Positions 19,232-28,141 of a stretch of DNA of 64,000 bases are shown here, piece by piece; position 1 is the stretch's first letter, and every line of letters begins with the position of its first letter. A program made the translations under genes and the position numbers. Under the pieces are notes generated by a model. The model was not told where the DNA came from, ran no database searches, and saw only the letters and a program-made list of their open reading frames with translations. This stretch comes from Burkholderiales bacterium 39-55-53 (GTDB lineage Bacteria; Pseudomonadota; Gammaproteobacteria; Burkholderiales; Burkholderiaceae_C). The DNA lies in contig NCJK01000001.1 in NCBI GenBank assembly GCA_002282445.1, positions 620,001 through 684,000 on the forward strand, in the 5' to 3' direction.

Positions 19232-22200
19232 AAGCCCTCAACGCACACACCCTGCCGCTGAACGGCCGCCAAGTGATAGAGGCCAGCGCAGGCACGGGCA
19301 AAACATGGACACTCGCTGCGCTGTACCTGCGCCTGGTGCTGGGCCACGAACGCACAGAGACTTTGCTGCCCCCGCAAATTTTGGTGATGACGTTTACCGA
19401 CGCCGCCACCGCCGAGCTGCGCGAACGCATTCGCACACGGCTGAGCCAAGCCGCCACTTACTTTGACTTGAGCGCGCAAGGCCGCGACTACCCCGCCTCA
19501 CTAAAAGTAGATGAGTTTTTAGAAACACTGCGCGACAGTTTTGACGAAGCGCTTTGGCCACGCTGCGCTTTGCAGCTCAACTGCGCGGCTGAGTGGATGG
19601 ACGATGCGGCCATCTACACCATTCACGGTTGGTCGCGCCGCATGCTCACGCAGCACGCGCTAGAGAGCCACAACCTGTTTGAACAAACGCGACTTGAGAA
19701 CGCCGACCAACTCAAGCTCACGCTGGTGCAAGACTATTGGCGCGAATGGTTTTACCCACTCAGCGGCGACACGCTGCAACACATCACCCCCCTCATCGGC
19801 CAAGACCCAGCCAAGCTGCTGAAAACCTTGAGCGAGATGTGGAAGGAACAAGAACGCAAACCACGCGAAGTGGTTGCACCCGACATCACACCCACACAAG
19901 CGATTGACACGCACATGGCGTGGCAGGCACAAGTAGAAGCTGCGGCACTTGCTGCGCGTGAGGCATGGAGTGATGCAGTGTTGCAAGCACTGCAAGAAGC
20001 GGGCGCACAGAAAAAGATCAAAGGCTTGCGTGCCGACTACTTTGCCAACTGGCTCAAAGCGCTGCAAGCGTGGGCCACGCAAAGTGCGAAGGCGCAAGTC
20101 AGCAAAGAAGAATTCAAAGTACTAGAGCGCTTCACCACCCAAGCCCTGCAAGACAAAGGCTGGGCCGAGGCTGAGGGCTTTGCTTTCTTCGCAGCGATGC
20201 AAACCTATGTTGAATTGTTTAGCGTCAAGCCAAACACCGACAAACACATTGCCCTGCACGCCGCACACGCGGTGGGCGAAGCCTACAAAGCCGCCAAAAC
20301 ACAACGTGCCGCGTTTGACTTTTCGGACCTGTTGCAAAACCTGCATCACGCGGTGATGGCCGACGATGGCCGATTGGCCACCGCCATTCGCCAGCAATAC
20401 CCCGTGGCTTTGGTAGACGAGTTTCAAGACACCGACCCTTGGCAGTACGGCACGCTCAACCGCATCTATGCGCCAGACGCTTGCAACGAAAGCAACGCGC
20501 TGGTGATGATTGGTGACCCCAAGCAAGCCATCTACAGCTTTCGTGGCGCAGACTTGGGCACGTACTTGCAAGCGCGCAACGATGCGCAAGTCACGAATGA
20601 CGACGCACTACACACCCTCACCGGCAACCACCGCTCCAGCGTGGGCTTGGTTAAAGCGGTGAACCATGTGTTCATGCAAACCGAACAGCCGTTTGCATCG
20701 ACACAAGGCGAGATTGAGTTTGTGGAAGTGTCAGCCCAAGGCAAAGAGCCTGCGCTGGTGGTGAACGGCGAAGAGTGCCCACCCTTCACCGTGTGGCAAA
20801 TGCACCCGCAAGGTGATAACGAAGTAGTGAGTAGCACCAGCTACTTGCACCACACCGCACAAGTGTTTGCCGACCAAATGGCAGACCTGCTGAACAAAGG
20901 CGCAGCCACCCCAGGCGACATGGCCGTGCTGGTGCGTAGCCAAAAGCAAGCCGATGCGGTGCGTCACGCTTTGCGTGCGCGACTCATTCCTAGTGTGTAT
21001 TTGTCGGACCACACCAGCGTGTACCAATCGACCGAGGCCACCGACTTGTGGCGCTTGTTGCGTGCGGTGGCTTCGCCCCGCCAAACAGGCTGGGTGCGTG
21101 CTGCAGTGGGCAGCCGCTTATGGGCACTGGACTTGCACGAGGTGCTGGCAACGACACAAGACGAGGCCCAATGGGAGCAACTGCTAGAACAATTCCACCA
21201 ATGGCACGGCTTGTGGCAACAACACGGCGTGCTGCCCATGCTGCACCAGTGGCTGCACAACCAACATGTGGCACAGCGCATGTTGGCGCAGCCCGATGGT
21301 GAACGCCGTCTGAGTAACCTGCTGCACTTGGGTGAGCTGCTGCAACACGCCGAGCAAAGCCTGCAAGGCGAGCACGCGCTGGTGCGCCACCTAGGCGAAC
21401 AAATTCAAAGCCAACACCACGACAGCGATGCACAACAAGCGCGCCTAGAAACCGATGCCTTGTGCGTGAAAGTCATCACGTATCACAAGAGCAAGGGATT
21501 GCAATACCCGCTGGTGTTTGTGCCGTTTGCAGGCGCGTTTGCGGTGGAGAAAAAAGCCAAGACCAACTTCGCCCAAGAAGACGAAGGCGAGGACGATAGC
21601 GACCCCACCGCCACCTCGGTGGAAGAAGACATGCGCTTGTTGTACGTGGCCCTCACCCGTGCGCAACGTGGTTTGTGGATGGGCGTGGCCGAAACCAAAA
21701 ATGATTTGAGCAAGGCCACCACCAAGAGCGATTTGAAGCTGAGTGCCTTGTCGCAATTGCTGATGCGCAAAGAGCGCGGTGATTTAGCTAACCAGTTGCA
21801 CGCCTTGTGGGGCACGTGTGACCACATCCAAGTGGCCGACTTGCCAGAGTTGCAAGGCATTCGCTACCAAGCACCAGCGGTTATTAGCACACCCAAAGAT
21901 GCGCTCACACCCACACGCACCCACCACAGCCTGTGGTGGACTGCGAGCTTCAGTGCCATCACACGTGGGCTGGTGTCTGAATCGAAACGCGACGAAGCGG
22001 TGGCCGATGCCATCACAGACGCAAGCTCGGATGCACAGCCCTATGCAGGGGCTGCAGCCGCACCAGAGCCCGAGAGCATCAGCGCATGGCAAAGCTTCCC
22101 CGCGGGTGCGCGCTACGGCACGCTGCTGCACGATTTGTTGGAATGGCTGTCGCAAAACAATTGGCCTGTGGCGAATGACAACGCGCCCGAGTGGGCCAAG

Positions 22201-22833
22201 CAAGCGTGGGCCAATTTGCTAGAACGCAAAGCCAGCTGGTTGCAGCTCGACGATGCACCGCGCGCTCAACTAGAACCATGGCTGCAAGCCGTGGTGCAAA
22301 CGCCGCTGCCTTTGCACGAGCTGAACGCTGCGCCTTTGACACTGCGCGACCTGAGCACCGAACACATGTGGCCCGAGATGGAATTCAACCTAGAAGTGAG
22401 CCACGTCAGCGCCACTGCGCTAGACCAACTCATTCAAAGCCATGTGTTTGAAGGCACACCACGCCCTGCGCTGCAAGCGCGTGTGATGCAAGGCATGCTC
22501 ACCGGCTCGATGGACTTGGTGTTGCAGCACGATGGCCGCTATTGGGTGGTGGACTACAAATCGAACAAACTGCCTAGCTACGACAGCGCCACTTTGCAAG
22601 ACGCGGTGCTGCACAAACGCTACGAGGTGCAATACGTGCTGTACACCTTGGCGCTGCACCGCTTACTCAAAGTGCGCCTACCCGGCTACGACTACGCCCA
22701 ACACATGGGTGGCGCGGTGTACATGTTCTTGCGTGGCATTCATGCCGAAGGTGCGGGTGTGCATTTGCAGCGCCCACCGCAGGCGCTGATTGAGGATTTG
22801 GATGCATTGTTCACAGGTGCCAATCTTGGTTGA
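19228..22833 (+). CDS. recB: Exodeoxyribonuclease V subunit beta RecB
   Basis: The 1201-residue protein is RecB, the 3'-5' helicase and nuclease subunit of RecBCD. The UvrD-like helicase has the Walker A box EASAGTGKTWTLAALY near residues 18-32, LVDEFQDTDPWQY (motif II), IGDPKQAIYSFRGAD (motif III), and VTYHKSKGLQYPLVFVP (motif V region). The C-terminal nuclease motif GSMDLVLQ...DYKSNKLP lies near residues 1093-1115, with the catalytic Asp and Lys. The stop codon falls inside an 11-base-pair inverted repeat. Confidence 0.96.
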   Translation: MKALNAHTLPLNGRQVIEASAGTGKTWTLAALYLRLVLGHERTETLLPPQILVMTFTDAATAELRERIRTRLSQAATYFDLSAQGRDYPASLKVDEFLETLRDSFDEALWPRCALQLNCAAEWMDDAAIYTIHGWSRRMLTQHALESHNLFEQTRLENADQLKLTLVQDYWREWFYPLSGDTLQHITPLIGQDPAKLLKTLSEMWKEQERKPREVVAPDITPTQAIDTHMAWQAQVEAAALAAREAWSDAVLQALQEAGAQKKIKGLRADYFANWLKALQAWATQSAKAQVSKEEFKVLERFTTQALQDKGWAEAEGFAFFAAMQTYVELFSVKPNTDKHIALHAAHAVGEAYKAAKTQRAAFDFSDLLQNLHHAVMADDGRLATAIRQQYPVALVDEFQDTDPWQYGTLNRIYAPDACNESNALVMIGDPKQAIYSFRGADLGTYLQARNDAQVTNDDALHTLTGNHRSSVGLVKAVNHVFMQTEQPFASTQGEIEFVEVSAQGKEPALVVNGEECPPFTVWQMHPQGDNEVVSSTSYLHHTAQVFADQMADLLNKGAATPGDMAVLVRSQKQADAVRHALRARLIPSVYLSDHTSVYQSTEATDLWRLLRAVASPRQTGWVRAAVGSRLWALDLHEVLATTQDEAQWEQLLEQFHQWHGLWQQHGVLPMLHQWLHNQHVAQRMLAQPDGERRLSNLLHLGELLQHAEQSLQGEHALVRHLGEQIQSQHHDSDAQQARLETDALCVKVITYHKSKGLQYPLVFVPFAGAFAVEKKAKTNFAQEDEGEDDSDPTATSVEEDMRLLYVALTRAQRGLWMGVAETKNDLSKATTKSDLKLSALSQLLMRKERGDLANQLHALWGTCDHIQVADLPELQGIRYQAPAVISTPKDALTPTRTHHSLWWTASFSAITRGLVSESKRDEAVADAITDASSDAQPYAGAAAAPEPESISAWQSFPAGARYGTLLHDLLEWLSQNNWPVANDNAPEWAKQAWANLLERKASWLQLDDAPRAQLEPWLQAVVQTPLPLHELNAAPLTLRDLSTEHMWPEMEFNLEVSHVSATALDQLIQSHVFEGTPRPALQARVMQGMLTGSMDLVLQHDGRYWVVDYKSNKLPSYDSATLQDAVLHKRYEVQYVLYTLALHRLLKVRLPGYDYAQHMGGAVYMFLRGIHAEGAGVHLQRPPQALIEDLDALFTGANLG

Positions 22834-22842
22834 TTGGCACCT
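22815..22842 (+). terminator. Hairpin at the recB stop codon
   Basis: A perfect 11-base-pair stem (22815-22825 with 22832-22842, loop TTGGTT) spans the TGA stop of recB. No T run follows, so it is at most a weak terminator or an RNA-stability element. It marks the point where recB is cut off from recD. Confidence 0.4.
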
Positions 22843-22869
22843 ATCCTTAAGGCTAAATGCAATACCGAA

Positions 22870-23547
22870 TTAAGCCTCGATGTAGCAATTCATTCGTGTG
22901 AGCGTGGCATCGACCCATGAGCGGTCGTAGGTGCCATCGCCAATTTCTGCGACCATTTTTTCCTCGATTTTTTGTTTTTGATGAGCAGCATTGAGCAACG
23001 CTTGCGCATCGTCAAATGGCACACACAATAATCCATCACCATCACCAATAACCAAGTCACCCGGTTCAATCACCATGCCATCGATGGCAATCGGCACGTT
23101 GATTTCACCGGGACCATCTTTGTAAGGGCCACGATGTGTAACACCCGCCGCAAAAACGGGGAAATTCATGCTTCGAATTTCTTCTGAGTCGCGGATTGCG
23201 CCGTTAATGACCATGCCAGCAACTTTCTTCAAAATTGCATCACCCACCATTATTTCGCCAATCAACGAGTTGGTCAGATCGCCCCCTGCATCAACAACGA
23301 TGACATCCCCCGGCTTGGCTAGCATGAGTGCTTTCAAAATCATGAGGTTGTCGCCCGGACGGGTTTTTACAGTCAAAGCTGGTCCAGCCATGCGACCACC
23401 GGCATGCATAGGGCGCAGACGTGCACCGCCCGATGCCATGCGTGACATACAGTCACTCACATTGGCAACGGGCACGTCCAAGAACTCTTTAGCGAGTTCA
23501 AGGTCAACCGCACGTTTGCGTTTCAATATTCGAAGTCCGTATGTCAT
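22870..23547 (-). CDS. RraA-like / HMG aldolase family protein
   Basis: The 225-residue protein belongs to the RraA/MenG-like fold. In this family 4-hydroxy-4-methyl-2-oxoglutarate aldolase (protocatechuate pathways) and oxaloacetate decarboxylase activities are known. Signature segments are VANVSDCMSR, ALTVKTRPGDNLMILKAL, KPGDVIVVDAGGD, the metal and substrate motif GAIRDSEEIR, and GDLVIGDGDGLLCVP. The neighbours, a carboxylate receptor and a dehydrogenase, favour an aldolase role over RNase E control, but this is inference. I took the ATG at 23545-23547; an upstream TTG overlaps the receptor gene. Confidence 0.8.
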   Translation of the reverse strand: MTYGLRILKRKRAVDLELAKEFLDVPVANVSDCMSRMASGGARLRPMHAGGRMAGPALTVKTRPGDNLMILKALMLAKPGDVIVVDAGGDLTNSLIGEIMVGDAILKKVAGMVINGAIRDSEEIRSMNFPVFAAGVTHRGPYKDGPGEINVPIAIDGMVIEPGDLVIGDGDGLLCVPFDDAQALLNAAHQKQKIEEKMVAEIGDGTYDRSWVDATLTRMNCYIEA

Positions 23548-23552
23548 GTCGA

Positions 23553-24521
23553 TCAATCCAGCTTGATGTTGTTTTTCTGAATAAGGGGAGCCAGACGGTT
23601 GCGGTCTGCTGCATAAGCATCGCCCATTTGCTTGGCTGTACCGCCCACAATTTCGCCACCAGAGTCGGTAATTTTTTGCTTCACATCGACCTGCGTCAGC
23701 AATTCAGTGATCACAGCATTCCATTTATCCACGATAGGTTTAGGTGTACCAGCGGGTGTCATCAAGCCCCAGACACTTGCCAACTCAACGCCTTTTACAC
23801 CCGCTTCTGCATAGGTAGGCACGTTTTTTAAAACGGTAGAACGTTGGCCCGATGTGACGCCAAGTGCACGCACTTTTCCGCCCTCAATGTGGCTTTGCAT
23901 GGTAGGCACTGTTCCCATATACAAGTCAGTCTGACCGCCAATCAAGTCTGGCAATGCTTGCGCCACACCTTTGTAAGGCACATGCGTGAAGTCCACACCC
24001 GATGAACCCTCCCAGAGTTGTAAGACCATGTGTGCCACGGTGCCAGTTCCAGGCGTGGCAAAGGTCACTTGACCCGATTTAGTTTTTGCTGCTGCCACAA
24101 CATCGGCCAAAGTTTTATAGGGCGAGTCAGCCCTCACCACCAGTACTTGAGCCCCTTTAGAAATCATGCCCAAGGGTTCTAAGTCCTTGACTGGGTCGTA
24201 GTTGAGCTTTTTATAAAGCAGTGGATTGAGCACCACGTTGTCCGTCTGTGCCATGACCAAGGTGTAGCCATCAGGTTTTGATTTCGCCACCGTTTCCAGC
24301 GCCAAGTTACCGCCTGCGCCGGGTTTGTTTTCCACCACAATGGTCCAACCATATTTCACATTGACCGCATTAGAAATCATGCGCGTCAAATTGTCTGTTC
24401 CTCCGCCTGCAGGAAACGGCACCACAATTTTGATGGGTTTGTCTGGATATGTTTGTGCTGTGACGGCCGCCGCACAAGCTGCAATACCAACTGCAACCGC
24501 TATTTTTTTTATGAATTTCAT
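23553..24521 (-). CDS. Bug-type tripartite tricarboxylate receptor (TctC family)
   Basis: The 322-residue periplasmic binding protein has a signal peptide (MKFIKKIAVAVGIAACAAAVTAQ) and the family signature YPDKPIKIVVPFPAGGGTDNLTR, VVENKPGAGG and THVPYKGVAQALPDLIGGQ. Bug receptors bind organic acids for uptake or signalling; the ligand here is unknown. Membrane subunits TctA and TctB are absent nearby, a common finding for this expanded family. The start has a CAGGAGA ribosome binding site. It lies in an operon between the dehydrogenase gene and the RraA-like gene. Confidence 0.92.
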   Translation of the reverse strand: MKFIKKIAVAVGIAACAAAVTAQTYPDKPIKIVVPFPAGGGTDNLTRMISNAVNVKYGWTIVVENKPGAGGNLALETVAKSKPDGYTLVMAQTDNVVLNPLLYKKLNYDPVKDLEPLGMISKGAQVLVVRADSPYKTLADVVAAAKTKSGQVTFATPGTGTVAHMVLQLWEGSSGVDFTHVPYKGVAQALPDLIGGQTDLYMGTVPTMQSHIEGGKVRALGVTSGQRSTVLKNVPTYAEAGVKGVELASVWGLMTPAGTPKPIVDKWNAVITELLTQVDVKQKITDSGGEIVGGTAKQMGDAYAADRNRLAPLIQKNNIKLD

Positions 24522-24535
24522 TCGTGTCTCCTGGT

Positions 24536-25456
24536 TTATTTAATTAACTCAACTGCTAACAACTCATTTCTTAAACGTTCGTGCAAAGTGCCAGTCGCGT
24601 CGGGCTTCGCAGACTCGGCTAACCATGCCAAAGCAGATTCAATTCCTTTGTCTGTAAACGGGAATTGAATGTGACGATTCGCAGTACGTGCAAAGAGCAA
24701 CTCCACCGAATGCGTCACCAGTGGCAAAACACCCGCCTGCTCCATTTGGCGCTGCGCCTCTACTACTTCTTTATGCCGCCTTGCTGAATGTTCAATATGG
24801 GTGCAAACCATTGACTCCATCATGGCTCGCAGTGAACCTTGATCGACGTCAGACAAAATTTCATGGATCTGATTTCTCAGTCCGCGTTTCTCAGCCATCA
24901 GCAGGCATTCCACCGTAAGCGCTTCTAAACCTTTGGTGAAGATGCTTCTTAGTAACTTGAGTGAGGCGGCATCCCCGGGCTTGTCACCAACGACCTGAAT
25001 CGGAGTTCCCAATTTTTTGAAAATTTGTGCAACATCTGCAGCCTTTTCGCCTGCGCATAACAAGGGTGTTTTTGCCCCATGCAAGTTGACTGCACCCGTG
25101 ATTGCCACATCGACAAAATTCACATGATGCATTTGCGATAAATCACTGGCTTTTTCCATGTCGCTCGGGTCAGCCGTTGTCATGTCGACGAACATGGCAT
25201 TGGCATGAAGGTGCGGCATCGTCAACTCAGCGACTTCATAGGCTACCGTGCCAAATACGGCACTGACCACTAAATCGGCTTCGGACAACCACTGGCCGGG
25301 TCTCTCATGCACACTTGCCCCGATTGATTGAGCAAACGCATGAAGCTCTGGACTAGGCTTTGCATCCCAAATCCATGCCACGTTCATACCGTTTGCGGCA
25401 AATGCTTCACTGAAGCTTCTGCCCACCATTCCTCCGCCTATGAGTGCAATTTTCAC
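24536..25456 (-). CDS. NAD(P)-dependent hydroxyacid dehydrogenase (beta-HAD, DUF1932 type)
   Basis: The protein of about 306 residues starts with a Rossmann motif KIALIGGGMVGRSFSEAFAANG and continues like 3-hydroxyisobutyrate and 6-phosphogluconate dehydrogenases (FVDMTTADPSDM, AAITGAVNLHGAKTPLLCAGE-like segment, KLLRSIFTKGLEALTVECL as the helix with the catalytic Lys). The C-terminal part resembles DUF1932. The natural start is probably GTG at 25454-25456, six bases after AAGGTG, because the frame has no ATG near the fold start. It is the first gene of the operon and is divergent from the GntR gene. Confidence 0.8.
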   Translation of the reverse strand: MKIALIGGGMVGRSFSEAFAANGMNVAWIWDAKPSPELHAFAQSIGASVHERPGQWLSEADLVVSAVFGTVAYEVAELTMPHLHANAMFVDMTTADPSDMEKASDLSQMHHVNFVDVAITGAVNLHGAKTPLLCAGEKAADVAQIFKKLGTPIQVVGDKPGDAASLKLLRSIFTKGLEALTVECLLMAEKRGLRNQIHEILSDVDQGSLRAMMESMVCTHIEHSARRHKEVVEAQRQMEQAGVLPLVTHSVELLFARTANRHIQFPFTDKGIESALAWLAESAKPDATGTLHERLRNELLAVELIK

Positions 25457-25643
25457 TTTTATCACCTTCTCTTGATGGAGAAAATATACAAGAAAAATAC
25501 AATAATAAAACAATTAAAATACAAATATCGGGTTTACACCTACATTTAAGTGCTTTTTAGAACACAAAAAGAACAATTATGATTTCACTAAGGTTTAGAC
25601 TTCCACCTCGGTTCTACAATGAACTAATGGAGACAAAAGACAC

Positions 25644-26312
25644 ATGAAGGGTTCAGACAAGGCGTACGAAATCATCCGCGCTCGATTGGTAGGGGGGCAT
25701 TACTCGCCTGGCGCCCAACTCAAAGAGGAGCCTTTAGCGCGTGAATTAGGACTCAGTCGAACGCCTGTGAGATCTGCGCTTAAAAGGCTTGTAGAAGACG
25801 GCTTGGCCAGTGCCGACAGCAAACAAGGCATCCATGCGTCAGAGTGGACCGAGTTCGACATTGAAGAAACGTTTCAACTGCGTATGCTCTTAGAACCGTA
25901 TGCGTCAAGCTTGGCTGCTACGCGTGGCGATGAGACGCTCTCCTCTCGACTTCATGCTTCAAATGCCTCCATGAAGAAAGCCATCGAAGCCAACGACATT
26001 GAGGCGATTCAAATCGCTAACCGTGATTTTCATAACGCACTGATCGAAGTCAGTGGCTCACCCCGATTGCGCGGCATTCTTAAGACGATGATTGACATGC
26101 CCATCATCGTTCGTTCTTTTCATTTATCTAGCACCGCAGAAAATTGGCAAAGTCTTCACCACCATGAAGAACTAACGCTGGCAATTGATGCACATGATGG
26201 TGATTTAGCCAAACAAGTGATGCATTTGCACCTGCGAATCGCCTACCTTCGCTTCATGGCAAATCGCAACTCTTATCAAGAGGCGGCTCACGCTAATAAG
26301 CGCAGTGGCTGA
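25644..26312 (+). CDS. GntR-family (FCD) transcriptional regulator
   Basis: The 222-residue protein has an N-terminal winged helix (KEEPLARELGLSRTPVRSALKRLVEDGLA, about residues 29-58) and a C-terminal all-helical FCD ligand domain with the metal-binding His and Asp pattern (DFHNALIEVSGSPRL, SLHHHEELTLAIDAHD, MHLHLRIA). It is divergent from the operon with dehydrogenase, receptor and RraA-like protein, so it most likely represses it and responds to the acid or its product. The shared 187-base spacer is AT-rich. The start follows GGAG at eleven bases. Confidence 0.92.
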   Translation: MKGSDKAYEIIRARLVGGHYSPGAQLKEEPLARELGLSRTPVRSALKRLVEDGLASADSKQGIHASEWTEFDIEETFQLRMLLEPYASSLAATRGDETLSSRLHASNASMKKAIEANDIEAIQIANRDFHNALIEVSGSPRLRGILKTMIDMPIIVRSFHLSSTAENWQSLHHHEELTLAIDAHDGDLAKQVMHLHLRIAYLRFMANRNSYQEAAHANKRSG

Positions 26313-26384
26313 ATAAACAGCCAAGTAATTGAAGAAACATCCTTCGCTGCAAGCGCGTGTGATGCACTTGCAGGCGTCTAAAAA

Positions 26385-26666
26385 TTAAGACATGCGCCCG
26401 ATGGCGCAGCTCACAAATGACTTGGCGTTGGTCAAGCCCGCTTCTATGCCGGCGACGCTGCCGTGCTCGGGGTAGCCCATGGATTTGAGTTTGGCAATCA
26501 AGGGCTCGCGCAACGATTCATCTGCTGTGACGCTGATGAGTTGTTGTTCACGGTCGATCACGATGTTTGAAACACCGTCCATGCTTTCCAAACCTTTGAC
26601 GATGGACTTTTCACAGCCACCGCATTTGATGTTTTCCACATGCACTTGAATTTGATTGACAGTCAT
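26385..26666 (-). CDS. Heavy-metal-associated (HMA) domain protein
   Basis: The 93-residue protein has one HMA fold with the metal-binding motif IKCGGCEKSI. It starts as an ordinary copper chaperone. After residue 70 the family domain ends, and a short tail (EAGLTNAKSFVSCAIGRMS) follows that carries one more Cys. The role is likely copper or other soft-metal binding and delivery. The ribosome binding site is AAGGAG. It lies 12 bases after the DUF4395 gene, so the two are cotranscribed. Confidence 0.86.
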   Translation of the reverse strand: MTVNQIQVHVENIKCGGCEKSIVKGLESMDGVSNIVIDREQQLISVTADESLREPLIAKLKSMGYPEHGSVAGIEAGLTNAKSFVSCAIGRMS

Positions 26667-26678
26667 ACGAACTCCTTT

Positions 26679-27452
26679 TTACTGACACCCATTGTGTAAC
26701 TTCCATTGCTGCTCATGCCCAATTTTCTTCGCAAATTCGGGCACGCGGCAGCGCTCTTGCTCGGCGGGGTCGATGGCGTGATGCATGCCATGCTCCATCG
26801 CGTGGTCAGCATGACCGCCTTGCTCTGCCATGCCGTGCGCCAATGGGTTTTGCCCCACCCAACGCGCGGCCAACACAACCAGCACTGCAAACACCAACAG
26901 CACGCCCATTTGCCACCATTGGCCACCTGCACCTTTGGGGGGCGTGTAACCGCACACATTGCCAGGGCACAGCGTGACCGGATTGGGGCTGAACTTGTCG
27001 TACAGCTTGCAGCCCAAGCAAATGCCAAAGGCAGACTCAAAGAACATCAGCAGCAAACACGTGCCGCACACCAACATGTTGATGGGGCCAATCACGCCCT
27101 GCATCACGATCAAATAAAACATCAGCAAAGCCAAGCCCAGCCCGATGGACCACGCCACGCGCTTGGGCGCAGCAGCCACGTACTCGGGCTCTTGGTGGCG
27201 CACCACCCATTGCGCCACGATCAGGCTGGGTGAGAATTTTGGATTCACAAAAACTCGCAGCACAAAGTCAATCAAGAAGGCCACCACAAACACACGGGTG
27301 GGCGCAAAGTTGCCCAGCAACATGGCGTGCATGAAGGTGACCATGGCAAAGAAAAACAAAATGCCAGCCCCTGCACGTACAGCCCGTTCGTTCACCACGG
27401 GGATGTCATAGCCTGCGACGTGTTCGCCGAATTGAAAAAGTGGTTGCGTCAT
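26679..27452 (-). CDS. DUF4395 multipass membrane protein
   Basis: The 257-residue protein has about five transmembrane helices and fits DUF4395, an uncharacterised integral membrane family. Visible are RVFVVAFLIDFVLRVFVNPKFSPSL, the paired Cys motifs GICLGCKLYDKF and NPVTLCPGNVC, and a His-rich stretch (HGMAEQGGHADHAMEHGMHHAID) before the C-terminus. The Cys and His content plus the HMA neighbour suggest a link to metal or thiol chemistry. The function is unknown. The start has an AGGAA ribosome binding site. Confidence 0.82.
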   Translation of the reverse strand: MTQPLFQFGEHVAGYDIPVVNERAVRAGAGILFFFAMVTFMHAMLLGNFAPTRVFVVAFLIDFVLRVFVNPKFSPSLIVAQWVVRHQEPEYVAAAPKRVAWSIGLGLALLMFYLIVMQGVIGPINMLVCGTCLLLMFFESAFGICLGCKLYDKFSPNPVTLCPGNVCGYTPPKGAGGQWWQMGVLLVFAVLVVLAARWVGQNPLAHGMAEQGGHADHAMEHGMHHAIDPAEQERCRVPEFAKKIGHEQQWKLHNGCQ

Positions 27453-27499
27453 GGTGTATTCCTATTGAGCCGCTAGTGTGGCCTGTGTCAGCGAGAACG

Positions 27500-27519
27500 C
27501 ATATGATCCAAATCATATG
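27500..27519. promoter_or_regulatory. Crp/Fnr-type palindrome overlapping the regulator start codon
   Basis: A perfect inverted repeat has 8-base arms (27500-27507 CATATGAT and 27512-27519 ATCATATG) around CCAA. The core ATGAT-N4-ATCAT is close to the FNR consensus TTGAT-N4-ATCAA. It lies between the divergent DUF4395 and Crp/Fnr-like genes, and its right arm contains the probable ATG of the regulator. A protein bound here would block both genes, so autoregulation is likely. Confidence 0.6.
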
Positions 27520-28131
27520 AAAAAATCCACCTCAACCCTGCCATCTGCCCTGCAAAACTTGCTGCCTACCAGCCTGCATGGCTTGTGCACGGCCACTACG
27601 GTGAAAAAAGGCAGCTTGCTGTTTCAAACCGGCAAAAAGCCGCAGTGGATGTTTTTTGTGGTGGATGGCGAAGTGACACTTGAGCGCCTAAGCCAACAAG
27701 GCGACCCCGTTGTGTTGCAGCGCACGCGGCACGGCTTTGTGAGCGAGGCCAGTTTGCAATCGGCCAAATACCACTGCGATGGCCGCGCCGTGGCTAACTC
27801 GGACGTGGTGCAAATACCCATTCAAGACTTGGCCGAGGCACTGCGCAACGATGCAGATTTTTCGGCACGCTGGATCAGCATGCTCAACCAAGAAGTCAAA
27901 CGCCTGCGCTTGCAATGCGAGCGGCTGAGCCTCAAATCAGTCAAAGAGCGTGTGCGCCACCTCATCCACACCGAAGGCAAAGATGGCACATACGCCGTGA
28001 ACACGGGACTCAAGTCGCTGGCCAGCCAACTGGGGGTGACGCACGAGGCGCTGTATCGGACCTTGGCTGATTTAGAGAAAAGTGGTGAGCTGAAAAGGCA
28101 AGACGCGTCGTTGGTACTGCCTCACAACTAA
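27517..28131 (+). CDS. Crp/Fnr-family transcriptional regulator
   Basis: The protein of about 204 residues has an N-terminal cyclic-nucleotide-binding-like beta-barrel (KKGSLLFQTGKKPQWMFFVVDGEVTLERLSQQG), a long dimer helix, and a C-terminal Crp helix-turn-helix (LKSLASQLGVTHEALYRTLADLEKSGEL). The Cys cluster of FNR is absent; a few scattered Cys remain (GLCTATTV). I chose the ATG at 27517; an in-frame GTG at 27478 would add 13 residues and would move the start outside the palindrome. It probably controls the divergent metal genes and itself. Confidence 0.85.
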   Translation: MKKSTSTLPSALQNLLPTSLHGLCTATTVKKGSLLFQTGKKPQWMFFVVDGEVTLERLSQQGDPVVLQRTRHGFVSEASLQSAKYHCDGRAVANSDVVQIPIQDLAEALRNDADFSARWISMLNQEVKRLRLQCERLSLKSVKERVRHLIHTEGKDGTYAVNTGLKSLASQLGVTHEALYRTLADLEKSGELKRQDASLVLPHN

Positions 28132-28141
28132 GCAAACGCGA

